From assembly GCA_037349105.1 (NCBI GenBank), contig JAYJMM010000041.1, positions 6,074,501-6,138,500 of the forward strand: a stretch of DNA of 64,000 bases, written 5' to 3'. Below are positions 45,101 through 55,184 of this stretch, in pieces. The notes under the pieces are model-generated. The model saw only the letters and a list, made by a program, of their open reading frames with translations, was not told the DNA's origin and searched no databases. The position numbers and the translations under genes were made by a program. Position 1 is the stretch's first letter; the number at the start of each line of letters is the position of its first letter. The stretch is from Limnomonas spitsbergensis. Its lineage: Eukaryota; Chlorophyta; Chlorophyceae; Chlamydomonadales.

Positions 45101-48100
45101 GGTTAATTGTCCCCTGCCCTGCACAAAGCCTTAACCCTTAACCCGTGGTGGTTTGTGATTTTTTCAGGCTGTGACTGAGCTTGGGTTTCAGTTCATGACG
45201 GAGGTACAGGCCAGGACCATTCCCGCCCTGCTCACTGGGAGGGACGTGCTGGGAGCGGCAAGGACAGGTGGGTGTAGGGTTTAGGGTTGGGGCTGAGCAG
45301 GGGGAGGTTGTCCTGCTCACTGGGAGGGACGTGCTGGGAGCGGCAAGGACAGGCAGGTGTAGGGTGTTGGGTGCAGGTTTGAGGTTTAGGGTTGGGTATG
45401 GGTAGGGGGCAGGTTGACTTGCTCACTGGGAGAGACGAGCTGGGAGCGACAAGAACGTGTGGGTTCAGGGTGTAGGGTTGGGGAGCAGGGCAGTGCCCAG
45501 GTGGTCCCGCTGCCTCGCTAGCTCTAGCATGGAGGGACATGTTGGGAGCAGCAGGAACACGTGGTTCTAGGGTTGGGGTGGGGCATGGGGTAGGGCATGG
45601 GGCAGGTCGTCCTGATGCCAAGTTCAGGGTTCAGGGCGTACGGTTGGGGGGCAGTGAAGATGGGGGTAGGTCATCCTGCTGCCTAGTTCAGGGTTTAAGG
45701 TTTAAAAATCAGGGTGTACGGTGGGGGGTAGTGAAGAAGGGGGTAGGTCGTCCTGCTGCCTAGTTCAGGGTTTAGGGTTAAGGGTTTAGGGTGTACGTTG
45801 GGGACAGTGAAGAAGGGTGTAGGTCATCCTGCTGCCTAGTGTAGGGTTCAGGGTTCAGGTTGTACGTTGGGGGGCAGCGAAGAAGGGGGTAGGTCATCCT
45901 GCTGGACCCCCAGGCCTTGCTTGTGACCTGGTTCCTTGCTTGTGACCTGGTCCCTTGCTTGTGACCTGGTCCTTTGCTTTTGTTTTCAAGTTGAAACGAT
46001 AATTTCACATGCCCTGCCCCGTCCGCCCTCCCCAGGCTTTGGCAAGACCCTGAACTTCCTGATCCCCTGCTTTTCTTTACCGATTCATAATGTGAACCCC
46101 GTTCTCCCCAGGCTCTGGCAAGACCCTGGCCTTCCTGATCCCCTGCATCGAGCTCATGTACCGCGCCAAGTTCATGCCCCGCAACGGCACCGGCGCTGTG
46201 GTCATTTCACCGACGCGCGAGCTGGCCATGCAGATTTACGGCGTCGCGCGCGACTTGATGAAGCATCATAGCCAGACGCACGGGCTTATCATGGGCGGCG
46301 CAAACCGGCGCACGGAGGCTGAGCGGCTGATCAAGGGTGTCAACTTGATTGTCGCGACGCCTGGTCGCCTGCTGGACCACCTGATGAACACGCAGGTAAA
46401 CCCTGATGCACACGCAGGTTAACCCTGATGCACGCGCAGGTAAACCCTGATGCACACGCAGGTAAACCCTGATGCACACGCAGGTTAACCCTGATGTACA
46501 CGCAGGTTAACCCTGATGTACACACAGGTACCCTGATGCACGCGCAGGTTAACCCTGATGCACACGCAGGTAAACCCTGATGCACACACAGGTAAACCCT
46601 GATGCACACGCAGGTTAACCCTGATGCACGCGCAGGTAAACCCTGATGCACGCGCAGGTAAACCCTGATGCACGCGCAGGTAAACCCTGATGCACATGCA
46701 GGTAAACCCTGATGCACGCGCAGGTAAACCCTGATGCACACGCAGGTTAACCCTGATGCACGCGCAGGTAAACCATGATGTACACGCAGGTAAACCCTGA
46801 TGCACACGCAGGTAAACCCTGATGCAGACGCAGGTTAAGGGTGCTGGGTATACCCTGATGGGTCGTGAGGTCAACCCCTATGAACACGCAGGTAAAACCT
46901 GATCAGTAGGAAGTTAAACCCTGATCGACACGCAGGGGACTTCATCGGCTCACTCTTGCGACAGGGCCGAAAGCTTGTCATGTTTCATTAACGGCTCAGT
47001 TATGTTCCATTTAGCGCCGTGGTGTTTTGTTTTTTGTTGTGGACGTTTGGGTCTAGCCCGCTGCTGCGACGGGCCCGGCTGCGATGGCCTCCGTTGCAAA
47101 TTACATGTCATATTTCTGGAAGTGCTTGAAGACTTACATGCCTCCTTCCGCGCCTGGCCATCTCTGGGGGCAGATGGTGACCAAACCTTGGCCGCCCCAT
47201 GGCTGGTGGCGCAAGCATTGTGCACCTCGCTGCTGCTAAACCCTAAACCCTGAACCCTAAGCCCCACCTTGCAGCCTTCTGACCTCACGTACGATAGGGT
47301 ATCACCGTTCGCGGGATGGTGCCCGAGTGAGCTGCTCCCTGAAGCCTCGCATTCTCAAACCCTAAACTCTTACGCAGGTACGCCCCTAACCCTGGCCGTA
47401 ACCTCTGAAGCCTGACCCTGGCCCTGTACCCAAAACCCTGAACCCTGGCCTTAAACCCCGAACCCTGGCTCTAGACCCTGAACCCTGGCCTTAAACCCTG
47501 AACCCTGGTTATGTACCATAAACCCTGAACCCTGGCCTTAAATCCTGAACCCTGGCCATATGCCCTAAACCCTGAACCCTGGCCCTAAATTCTTAACCCT
47601 GGCCCTTGACCCTGAACCTTGAACTCTTGCCTGTTAACCTGCAGGGCTTCATCTTCCGTAACTTGGCTTGCCTGGTGATCGATGAGGCCGACCGCATCTT
47701 GGAGATTGGTTTCGAGGAGGAGATGCGACAGATCATCAAGATCCTGCCCAAGGAGAGGCAGACCATGCTCTTTTCGGCGACGCAGACCACAAAGGTGCGC
47801 TCAGGAAATCCTGACGTCAAATCCTGAAGACTCTGAACCCTTGACCCTTAACCTAAACCACAGGTGCGCTCGGGAAACCCTGACATCAAATCCTGAACCC
47901 TAACCACAAAGTTGCGCTTAGGGAACCCTGACCTCAAATCCTTTACCCTAAACCACAAAGGTGCGCGCAGGAAACTTTGACGTCAAATCCTGAAGACTCT
48001 AAACCCTTGAACCCTACGCAGACCACAAGGGTGGAAGAAGAAAACCCTTAGGCCCTAAACCCTAAACCTTAAGACCCTTAGCCCTTGAACCCTTTTTAAT

Positions 48101-51100
48101 CTACAGGTCGAGGACCTGGCGCGCATCTCCTTCCAGAACAAGCCGCTGTACGTTGGTGTCGACGACGACCGCAGCGTCTCCACCCGCGAGGGGCTGGAGC
48201 AGGGCTACTGCGTGGTGCCTGCCGACAAGCGCTTCCTGCTGCTCTTCACTTTCCTTAAGAAGAACATGAACAAGAAGGTGGGCATGAAACGGACCATGAA
48301 CATGAACTTGGACATCAACAAGAAGGTGGGCATGAGACCGAACATGAACTTGAACATGAAGGGTGTGATGAAGTCGCTTGGATCTGCAGTTCTCCTGCTT
48401 TGCCGCCGCCTCGGCGCAACGGAGCTCCTTCTGGTACCCAGCCTTACTCCATCTGGTGTCTATCCCGACACTTATTGGTAACGAGTCCCTCACTTTCTGG
48501 TACCGACCCCCACGCTCTCCGGTAACCAGCCCCACACTTTCCGTTACTTAGCCTCACACTTTCTAGTACTGTGCCCCACACTTTATAATCTTACATGCAC
48601 CGAATCCATCCAATAGTAAGGCACCTCTGCATGTCTGCATTTTCACTACCGGTACAGCTGTTTAATATTGTACTGATCTGCGTTTTCAAACATGGTAGTG
48701 ATCTGCGTTTGTAAACATGGTACTGATCTGCGTTTTTTAACATGGTACTGATCTGCGTTTTCAAACATGGTATTGATCTGCGTTTTTAAACATGGTACTG
48801 ATCTGTGTTTTCAAACATGGTACTGATCTGTGTTTTGAAACATGGTACTGATCTGCCTTTTTGAACATGGTTCTGATCTGCCTCTTTAACCATGCTACTG
48901 ATCTGCCGTTTTCCTTCCCCCCCTCCCTGCTCCCCTCCCCTACATTATGTACTCCCAGCAAGTCATCCTCATGGTTTTCCCATGGCATCCCAGCAAGTCA
49001 TGGTTTTCTTCTCCTCCTGCCATGCGGTCAAGTTCCACTTCGAACCAGTCCTCTCCCCTGCTCACCCCTCCCCTACATTATGTACTCCCAACAGGTCATG
49101 GTTTTCTTCTCCTCCTGCAATGCGGTCAAGTTCCACTCCGAGCTGCTCAACTACATTGACATCCCTACCAAGGACATCCACGGGAAGCAAAAGCAGCAGA
49201 AGCGCACGACCACCTTCTTCGAGTTCTGCCAGGCGGACAAGGGCACGCTGTTGTGCACGGACGTCGCGGCAAGAGGCTTGGATATCCCAGGTGAGCCAGC
49301 ATTCCATCTTTGGGGGTTTAGGGTTTATGGTGGAGTAAATTAGAGAGGCTTGGACATCCCAGGTGGGCCAGCGGTCCATCTTGGGGGGGTGAGGGTTTAG
49401 GGTTTAGGGTGGAGTAAATAAGAGCGGCTTGGTCATCCCAGGTGGGCCAGGGGTCCATCTTGGGGTGGTGAGGGGTGGAGGGTTTGGGGCGGAGTAAATG
49501 AAGAGGCCTGGACATCTCAATTGGGCCGGAGGAGCGAGGGGTCAAATCTCTTCCCCTCCCCTTCCCTCCCTCCCCTCCCCTCCCCTCCCTCCCCTCCCCT
49601 CCCCTCCCTCCCTCCCCTCCCTCCCTCCCTCCCCTCCCTCCCGTCCCTCCCTCCCCTCCCCTCCCCTCCCCTCCCTCCCCTCCACCAAAGCCGCGATCAG
49701 CATTATAGTCGTATAGCACACTTCAGCTGCTCTGTAGGTTCCTCCAGGCCCATCCTGCAATGCCTCCTAAAGGCTGCTGCTGCTGCTGCTCCTGCCCAGC
49801 TGATAGCTGCTGCCCCTGCCGCCCTGCCCCTGCCCCTGCCCTACTGACGGCTGCTGCCACCGCCGCCCTGCCCCTGTCCCTGCCATGCTGACGACTGCTG
49901 CCACCGCCGCCCTGCCCCTGCCCCTGCCATGCTGACGGCTGCTGCCCCTGCCGCCCTGCCCCTGTCCCTACCCTGCTGACGGCTGCTGCCACCGCGCCCC
50001 TGGCTGCTGTGTGCCCGCAGCTGTTGACTGGATCATCCAGTACGACCCCCCGGACGACCCCAAGGAGTACATCCACCGCGTGGGCCGGACGGCGCGCGGC
50101 AAGGAGGGCCGCGGTCGCGCTCTGCTGCTCCTGATGCCCGAGGAGCTGGGCTTCCTCAAGTACCTCAAGCAGGCTAGGGTGCGCTGGGTTAAGGGCTTAG
50201 GGTTTAGGTTTCAGGGCTTCCCGAAATCAAACATGGGTAACTGATTGGAGACGACATTCAGCTGTATGGTTCAGCTGTATGGTTCAGCTGTACGGTTCAG
50301 CTGTATGGTTCAGCTGTATGGTTCAGCTGTATGGTTCAGCTGTATGGTTCAGCTGTATGGTTCAGCTGTATGGTTCAGCTGTATGGTTCAGCTGTATGGT
50401 TCAGCTGTATGGTTCAGCTGTATGGTTCAGCTGTATGGTTCAGCTGTATGGTTCAGCTGTATGGTTCAGCTGTATGGTTCAGCTGTATGGTTCAGCTGTA
50501 TGGTTCAGCTGTATGGTTCAGCTGTATGGTTCAGCTGTATGGTTCAGTTGTATGGTTCAGCTGTATGGTTCAGCTGTATGGTTCAGCTGTATGGTTCAGC
50601 TGTATGGTTCAGCTGTATGGTTCAGCTGTATGGTTCAGCTGTATGGTTCAGCTGTATGGTTCAGCTGTATGGTTCAGCTGTATGGTTCAGCTGTATGGTT
50701 CAGCTGTATGGTTCAGCTGTATGGTTCAGCTGTATGGTTCAGCTGTATGGTTCAGCTGTATGGTTCAGCTGTATGGTTCAGCTGTATGGTTCAGCTGTAT
50801 GGTTCAGCTGTATTTTAGTTACAGCAGGGCCTTTTGGCTGACAGGGCCTGAAGCAGCTATGCGTCTGCTGCTTGGGCAATGGGTCAGGGTTACATGTCAA
50901 TGTTTGGTCCCCATCAGCTGATAGTTGCGGCTACCCAGGGGCCTGCCCAGGGTGGTAGGGTTCGCTCTGAAACATAATTGGCTTCGCTCGGGAAGCGTGA
51001 TGATTTTGTCTCCTGCACCGCGGAACCGTTGTTTGGTCTCACGCTCCGAGGAACCCTGTTTTCGTCGGCCGCTTTTATGAGGTGAAACCGCGCAGAGTTT

Positions 51101-53130
51101 GTTTTATTGCTCCACAGACAACCTTTGGTTTACTGCCAGGTGGACAAAGGTCCGATGATGACCAGGCATAGGCCGGCATTTGGCGGCTGATGGCCTGAGC
51201 AGCAGGGCTTGCTGCACTGCACCTCCCAGCACGGCCCACGCTCGGACCTTGCTGTAGCTAAATTGCAGCTGAAGCAGGGGCGCACCCTCCGTTTGACCCT
51301 GAAACCCTGTTTCTTTCTCCTGGGCGGGAATTGCCATCTGGCTTACGCTGAGCGGATGTGTGTCCACAGCTGCTGATATGTGCCGCCCACTCCTCCTGTC
51401 GCAGGCGTCCCTGAATTCTGAACCCCGAGCCCTCAACTCTGAACCTAGATCCCTGAAACCTTGAACCTAAACCTTGACCCCTCAATGCTGAAATTTGCAC
51501 GCTGAAACCTGAAACCTAAAACCTGAGACCTAAACACTGACCCAGGTTCTGAGAACTCTGAACCCCCAAGCCCTGAACCCTGAACCCACCTCTCCCCACA
51601 GGTACCGCTGAATGAGTTTGAGTTCCCCACAAGTAAGGTGGCCAACGTCCAGAGCCAGCTGGAGCGACTGGTGGAGAAGAACTACTACCTGCATCAGAGC
51701 GCCAAGGACGCGTACCGCTCGTACGTGTTGGCGTACAACTCGCACCAGCTCAAGGACATATTCAACGTGCACCGCCTGGACATGCAGGCCGTGGCCAAGT
51801 CGTTCGGCTTCTCCACCCCGCCGCGGTGAGAACGCCGCACCACTTTTTGTGTGCAAGGTGTTTTTCAGCTACATTTGAACTTCATGTCAGCTATATGTCA
51901 GCTACATTTGAGCTGCATGTCAGCTGTATATCAGCTACATTTGAGCTGCATGTAAGCTGTATATCAGCTACATTTCAGCTGCATGTCAGCTGTATATCAG
52001 CTACATTTCAGCTGCATGTCAGCTGTATATCAGCTACATTTCAGCTGCATGACAGCTTGTGGCCGGTGGGCTTTGTGCCTGATAGGTGCCTGCTGCTTGG
52101 TCTGCCTGCTGTTGGCCACTTGGCCCGCCATGGGTTAGTATCAGTGGTCGCCGCCGCAGTGGCTTCTCTGCTGAGAAAGAAAGAAAGAAAACTACGCCCC
52201 GCAAGGGCGTGAGGGTTGAGGAAACAGCGTGGCATGGGCCTAGGCCGCGTCTGCGTCGTCGCCCTTCTGCTGAGAAACTGTTTTCACACTCAGCTGAAGC
52301 GCTTGAACAGCCAAGGGTGGTTTAGGGTTAGGGTTTAGGGTTTAGCGCGTGAACAGCAAAGAAGAAGCTCTACGATCTTCCCTCGCCCCCTGTCTAGATC
52401 GCCGGGGTCCATGTTCCTGCCCCCTCACATACGAGGGGGGCATGGCTGCACCATGGTCCTGGCTGTACATGGGTGCTGGAATTGAGCCAAGTCATTCCCA
52501 ACCAGCCCCACGCGGCTGAGCGTTCAGCAGGGCCAAGTGGGTTTACACGGTTATAATCTGTTCACGCGCTTCAACTGAAGTTCGGCTACATCATGGCTAA
52601 CAGCGGGTGTGCGGGTAGCAACAAGCCCTGCCCCAGTGGAGCAGCCCCACCAGTTGCCTCTTTGCTTAGGTTGGGTTGATCACACTGATCGGGGGGGAAG
52701 CCTGTGATTTGAATTCAAAATTCAAAGTATAGTTTGTTAGCTTGTGAGGTGCAATGTCCAGGTGCTAATCAGAGGGCTTGCAGAATGTGGAACTGTGTGA
52801 ACTTGTACTGCTGGGCAACAGCCGGGGCTGAACAGACAGGCCCCCCTGTTGGGTGGAAATGTACCGTACCTCAGCCTCCTCAACCGTGACTGCACGGGTG
52901 ATGTCAGGGACATTGCGACATGCAGTATCTCACATTGTTATGTCCCAACCTGCCCGCCTTACAGGGTCAACCTTGCCATCGAGAGCCGGACGTCGCACAC
53001 CCGTAAGGCCGCGAAGGTCGGCGGGAAGAACGCGGACTACCGGCGCCAGGCGACTGGTCACGAATTTAGCTCACGGAATCCCAAGGGGAAGCGGCCAGAA
53101 GGGGACAAGCGCCAGTTTTCTCGGACGTGA
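42179..53130 (+). CDS. HAS1: DEAD-box RNA helicase HAS1/DDX18
   Basis: HAS1/DDX18 is a nucleolar ATP-dependent RNA helicase needed for ribosomal subunit assembly. Exons: 42179-42299, 42377-42483, 43018-43287, 44403-44570, 45168-45267, 46112-46395, 47645-47794, 48107-48277, 49095-49290, 50021-50178, 51602-51825, 52965-53130 (TGA). All GT-AG, phases agree, 704 residues. The N-terminus is Lys-rich, then strongly acidic (about 95-145). Helicase motifs in order: AARTGSGKT (I, about 251-260, Arg where Lys is usual), PTRELAMQ (Ia), TPGRLLDH (Ib), VIDEAD (II, about 361-366), LFSATQT (III), VFFSSC (IV), [11 protein letters not shown] (V), [11 protein letters not shown] (VI, about 539-549). [35 protein letters not shown] and [10 protein letters not shown] are specific to the HAS1 subfamily. 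An in-frame ATG at 42074 is an alternative start. At least seven of its introns carry duplicated splice junctions. Confidence 0.96.
43430..43995. repeat. GGCATGCATGGA-type repeat in HAS1 intron 3
   Basis: Degenerate 12-bp repeat (ggcatgcatgga, ggcatgcttgga, ggcatggtggct) becoming regular at 43740-43990. It includes larger duplicated blocks such as ggtggcttactggcttgcag. Confidence 0.9.
44555..44850 (+). repeat. HAS1 exon 4 donor repeated ~8 times
   Basis: Exon 4 ends cacccagaag and the intron starts gtgattcgaatgg. The block cccagaaggtgatttgaatg plus ggggtggttggggagc follows about seven more times, diverging from left to right. Some copies keep GT at the right place (44602, 44813); others are gtgatt after a changed exon part. 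Confidence 0.88.
45215..45905 (+). repeat. HAS1 exon 5 donor region repeated
   Basis: The exon end ctgctcactgggagggacg with gctgggagcggcaaggacag recurs at 45313-45353 without change, then in weaker form at about 45420 and 45530. The intron part gtagggtttagggttgggg follows each copy. From 45600 a further series repeats gtaggtcatcctgctgccta with agggtttagggtt about five times. Confidence 0.9.
46030..46150 (+). repeat. Duplicated HAS1 exon 6 start (decoy acceptor)
   Basis: Real exon 6 starts at 46112 after gttctccccag. A copy 77 bp upstream has ccctccccag followed at 46035 by gctttggcaagaccctgaac and then ttcctgatcccctgc. In the copy the Walker A serine codon has become Phe. The acceptor AG of the copy is intact. 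Confidence 0.92.
46383..46935 (+). repeat. 22-bp array of the HAS1 exon 6 donor, ~22 copies
   Basis: The exon ends aacacgcag and the intron opens gtaaaccctgatg. The array repeats cacgcaggtaaaccctgatg (or ggttaaccctg) about 22 times. About half the units keep GTAAAC after CGCAG and so look like the true donor. The last units (46850-46935) are irregular. Confidence 0.95.
47220..47640. repeat. CCCTGAACCCTGGCC repeats in HAS1 intron 6
   Basis: About 15 copies of ccctgaaccctggcctta-type sequence, from the telomere-like pool, running up to the acceptor of exon 7 (cctgcag at 47638-47644). The part 46936-47220 holds nothing I recognise. Confidence 0.75.
47783..48100 (+). repeat. HAS1 exon 7 donor repeated ~4 times
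   Basis: The junction accacaaag/gtgcgctcagg with caaatcctgaagactc recurs at about 47857, 47907, 47950 and partly 48015. The copies keep accacaaagg-like exon ends and gtgcgc-like donors to varying degree. They end in CCCTAAACCC-like sequence. Confidence 0.88.
48262..48365 (+). repeat. Duplicated HAS1 exon 8 donor
   Basis: Exon end acatgaacaagaag plus gtgggcatga is repeated as acatcaacaagaaggtgggc at about 48311-48334, with further acatgaacttg fragments. Two good donors, 48278 and 48326, lie 48 bp apart. Confidence 0.8.
48655..48905. repeat. ~24-bp repeat in HAS1 intron 8
   Basis: About eleven copies of actgatctgcgttttcaaac plus atggt. No junction sequence is obvious in this unit. Confidence 0.92.
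48940..49140 (+). repeat. Duplicated HAS1 exon 9 start (decoy acceptor)
   Basis: Real exon 9 begins at 49095 after tacattatgtactcccaaca and g. Upstream, tacattatgtactcccagca (48941) and a copy of the exon start, gtcatggttttcttctcctc to aagttccact (about 48997-49040), are present. The copy's acceptor is caag in place of acag. Confidence 0.9.
49270..49510 (+). repeat. HAS1 exon 9 donor repeated ~4 times
   Basis: Blocks of about 65-75 bp start with agaggcttggacatcccag and gtgggcc, followed by tccatcttggggg and gggtttaggg. Copies begin at about 49272 (used), 49345, 49422 and 49500. The last has lost its donor (caattgg). Confidence 0.9.
49535..50015. repeat. CT-rich tract and 57-bp-type repeat in HAS1 intron 9
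   Basis: Pure cctcccctcccc tract at about 49550-49685, then about five copies of ctgacggctgctgccaccgc plus cgccctgcccctg, running up to the exon 10 acceptor (gtgcccgcag at 50011-50020). Confidence 0.85.
50258..50812. repeat. 13-bp minisatellite in HAS1 intron 10, ~42 copies
   Basis: Almost perfect tandem copies of ttcagctgtatgg; one base change (cagttg, near 50549). The very low divergence implies recent expansion. The open frames in all three phases are artefacts. Confidence 0.98.
50813..51601. other. Rest of HAS1 intron 10
   Basis: Unique sequence without a recognisable gene from 50813 to about 51400, then CCCTGAACC-like telomeric-type repeats up to the exon 11 acceptor at 51600-51601. 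Confidence 0.5.
51860..52055. repeat. 33-bp repeat in HAS1 intron 11
   Basis: About five to six copies of agctacatttcagctgcatg plus tcagctgtatatc. It starts about 35 bases after the donor at 51826. The cagctgtat core is shared with the 13-bp array of intron 10. Confidence 0.92.
52400..52550. mobile_element. Dispersed ~155-bp repeat, copy 3
   Basis: Lies in HAS1 intron 11. It begins gccggggtccatgttcctgc and ends near gccaagtgggtttacacgg; more diverged than the copies at 22050 and 60600. Confidence 0.75.
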
Positions 53131-53605
53131 TGATGACATGCTCACTCGGCAACACGATATCGCCTGGCTGCTCTCCTAGGGATGCAATTTTCACGATATG
53201 CGCTGATGTCAGTTCGGAACTGGTCCGCAACTGAATAACTGAAAGCAAGCGTTATATATCACTCAGCTGTGTTGTCTTAACTTTCACGTTCCTACGAGGC
53301 GCAATTTTCTTTCTTTCCATGAACAGCCTAGATACCGATCAGGTGTTAAGCTATCACTATTGTAAGCCCCTTGATTATCGACATCGCCGTCGACTTCTTT
53401 CGTCTGTGAACGAAACGATGCATGCCGGTATTTTGACGGTATGCTACTAACTTGCCGCAGGCTCGTCTGGAATCGGCAACGCCTCTTCGTAGGACCTAAC
53501 GAACTAAATGCATAATATAACAGCAAATTGCTGTATTGCTGTGATTTAGTACCTGGCCTGCTATGTGATTTATAGGAAGGAGATTGAAGGTGAGGGTTTA
53601 GGAGA
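53131..53605. other. HAS1 3' flank
   Basis: Downstream of the HAS1 stop; probably 3' UTR in its first part. No gene recognised. A TGTAA is at 53361. Confidence 0.5.
53361..53365 (+). terminator. Possible TGTAA poly(A) signal for HAS1
   Basis: TGTAA about 230 bases after the stop codon, in unique sequence; position suits a volvocalean poly(A) signal. Confidence 0.4.
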
Positions 53606-53959
53606 TTGAGGGCTTACAGGAAGGTCGGTGCGTGGTTCATTACTCAGAGGAGATCAGCACATGCTGGTGGCGCATCCCCGGGCGTGGTGGCCTCTGGCAG
53701 GGGCCGAACTGCCGGCGGCGGCAGAAGCACCAACGGCCCAGGCGACAGCGGAGGATGCTTTGTTGTTGCAACGCCTGACTGCATGCAAGCGCTTCCTGCG
53801 CCCGTCGACCACAGTCGTTGGGTAGCGTCGGCTGACGCAGAGGCAGCAGCAACAACAGTCCCAGCAGCAGTGACGGTGGAGCGGCTCGGCGAGATGTCCC
53901 TACGGCCACGCGACCGTCGTGGCCTTGGAGTACCACCTGGTAGTAGCCAGCGCTAGTTG

Positions 53960-54620
53960 ATGCAGCATACAAGCGGGCGCAGCTGGATGCAGCTGATAGA
54001 GGGGACCCCAGAGATCCTGCCACTGAACACAGGTCTACGGCGGCCTACCGCACCTGGTTTCAGTCCACGGCGGGCGCAGGCCAGGGGCCGCACCAGTCGA
54101 AGGGAGTGTGTTTGCATGCGCACAAACTTAAGGAAGCTGCTCGGCGCCGTCAGCACGGCTGACACTCGAGGAGGCGCGCAGCGGTCTGCGGCGTGACGGA
54201 CGGTGCTGCCAACGGTGTTGGGCAAGGGGAGATGGAGGGAATGTGGAGGATGCGCTGCGTGTCTGCTTCCAGTGCCCTAGCGTGAAGGAGAGGCTTAGGG
54301 AGACAGGTTGGGCAGCCCCCCAGGAGGGCGCCAAAGACTTTCAACAGTTGTACCTGGGCAGGCTTGGATGGGAGGCTCTGACTTTTGTGGAGGGCGTTGT
54401 GAGTTGTTGTTGATGCCTAGATTTGTTGTTTTTCCTTGCCTTCTTGGGGAAAAGGCTGGAGAGGGGCAAACATATTTCGGGCTGCCTTTTCCTTTTGGAG
54501 GGGGTAATTCTTTCTCCTTTGTGTTCTTCTCCTTCTTTCCCTCTTACCTTCAGTTTCTTTTCTTCCAACGGGACAGTTGCGCGCCCTCGCGGCCAAGCCT
54601 TTTTGAGCAGGGCCCAGAGG
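53960..54620 (+). mobile_element. LINE-like retroelement 3' fragment, best copy
   Basis: The frame at about 54190-54412 reads RDGRCCQRCWARGDGG, then EDALRVCFQCPSVKERL, then LGRLGWEALTFVEGVV and a stop. Upstream, in another frame, MRTNLRKLLGAVSTADTRG matches the minus-strand copy ending at 21894 (LRLQLGAISSADTRGRL), so this copy is frameshifted. It ends with a T-rich stretch and ccaagcctttttgagcaggg, the reverse complement of the family end motif. No reverse transcriptase core is visible. Calling it a non-LTR element is inference from the C-terminal Cys pattern and the conserved 3' end. Confidence 0.6.
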
Positions 54621-54680
54621 TGTAATGTGATTGACCTTTGGGCCCTGCTAAAAAAGGCTCGGCCTCGTGGGTGTCCTGAG
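54576..54680. repeat. Head-to-head pair of retroelement end motifs
   Basis: aagcctttttgagcagggcc at about 54595 is followed within 40 bases by its inverse, gggccctgctaaaaaaggct at about 54640, forming a large imperfect palindrome. Confidence 0.8.
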
Positions 54681-54849
54681 AGGAAGTAAAGACAAGAGGA
54701 AGGACAGAGAGGAGCATAAAGGACAAAAAACACACTAGGGAAAGGGAAACCGACCCAGCAGGGTTAAGTGTTGTGGGCAAGCAAGAAAACAACCAGCGTC
54801 CGACTTGTCTGACCAGAAAACTGAATAACGGGGCACAAAAGTTTTAACA

Positions 54850-55180
54850 AATCAATAATGACGTTACACGTCTGGGGCACAACGGTATGGTCAGTTTGGT
54901 CAGTTATTAACGAGCTGGGTGTCTATGACGCTAAAACTCTGGACCCTGCTCATCAAGGAAGGTGGGCCACGCGGGCGTCAACAAGATGGTTGGGTGGGGA
55001 GGGGACTGGTTGGGGAAGAAGGAAAAGGAGGAATGAAGTGAAGGGACGAGCACGAGTCTGGAAAATAATAAACGAACTGAGAGTACAATTTCTGGCTGTG
55101 CCACTGACGTTACCAGGGGACGTTACCGCTCTGGGCCCTGCTCAAGAAGGCTCTGTCGCGTTGGTGCGCCCAGTGTTTGT
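54850..55180. mobile_element. Further retroelement end fragments
   Basis: Two decayed ends: atgacgttacacgtctgggg to gtgggccacgcgggcgtcaa (about 54857-54985) and cgttaccgctctgggccctg to gttggtgcgcccag (about 55120-55175). No coding sequence. Confidence 0.6.
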
Positions 55181-55184
55181 TTGA

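Noticed and set aside
50245..50921. Three overlapping 180-200 codon frames
   Set aside because: 13-bp repeat read in three phases; lies between HAS1 exons 10 and 11, whose junction matches the HAS1 family.
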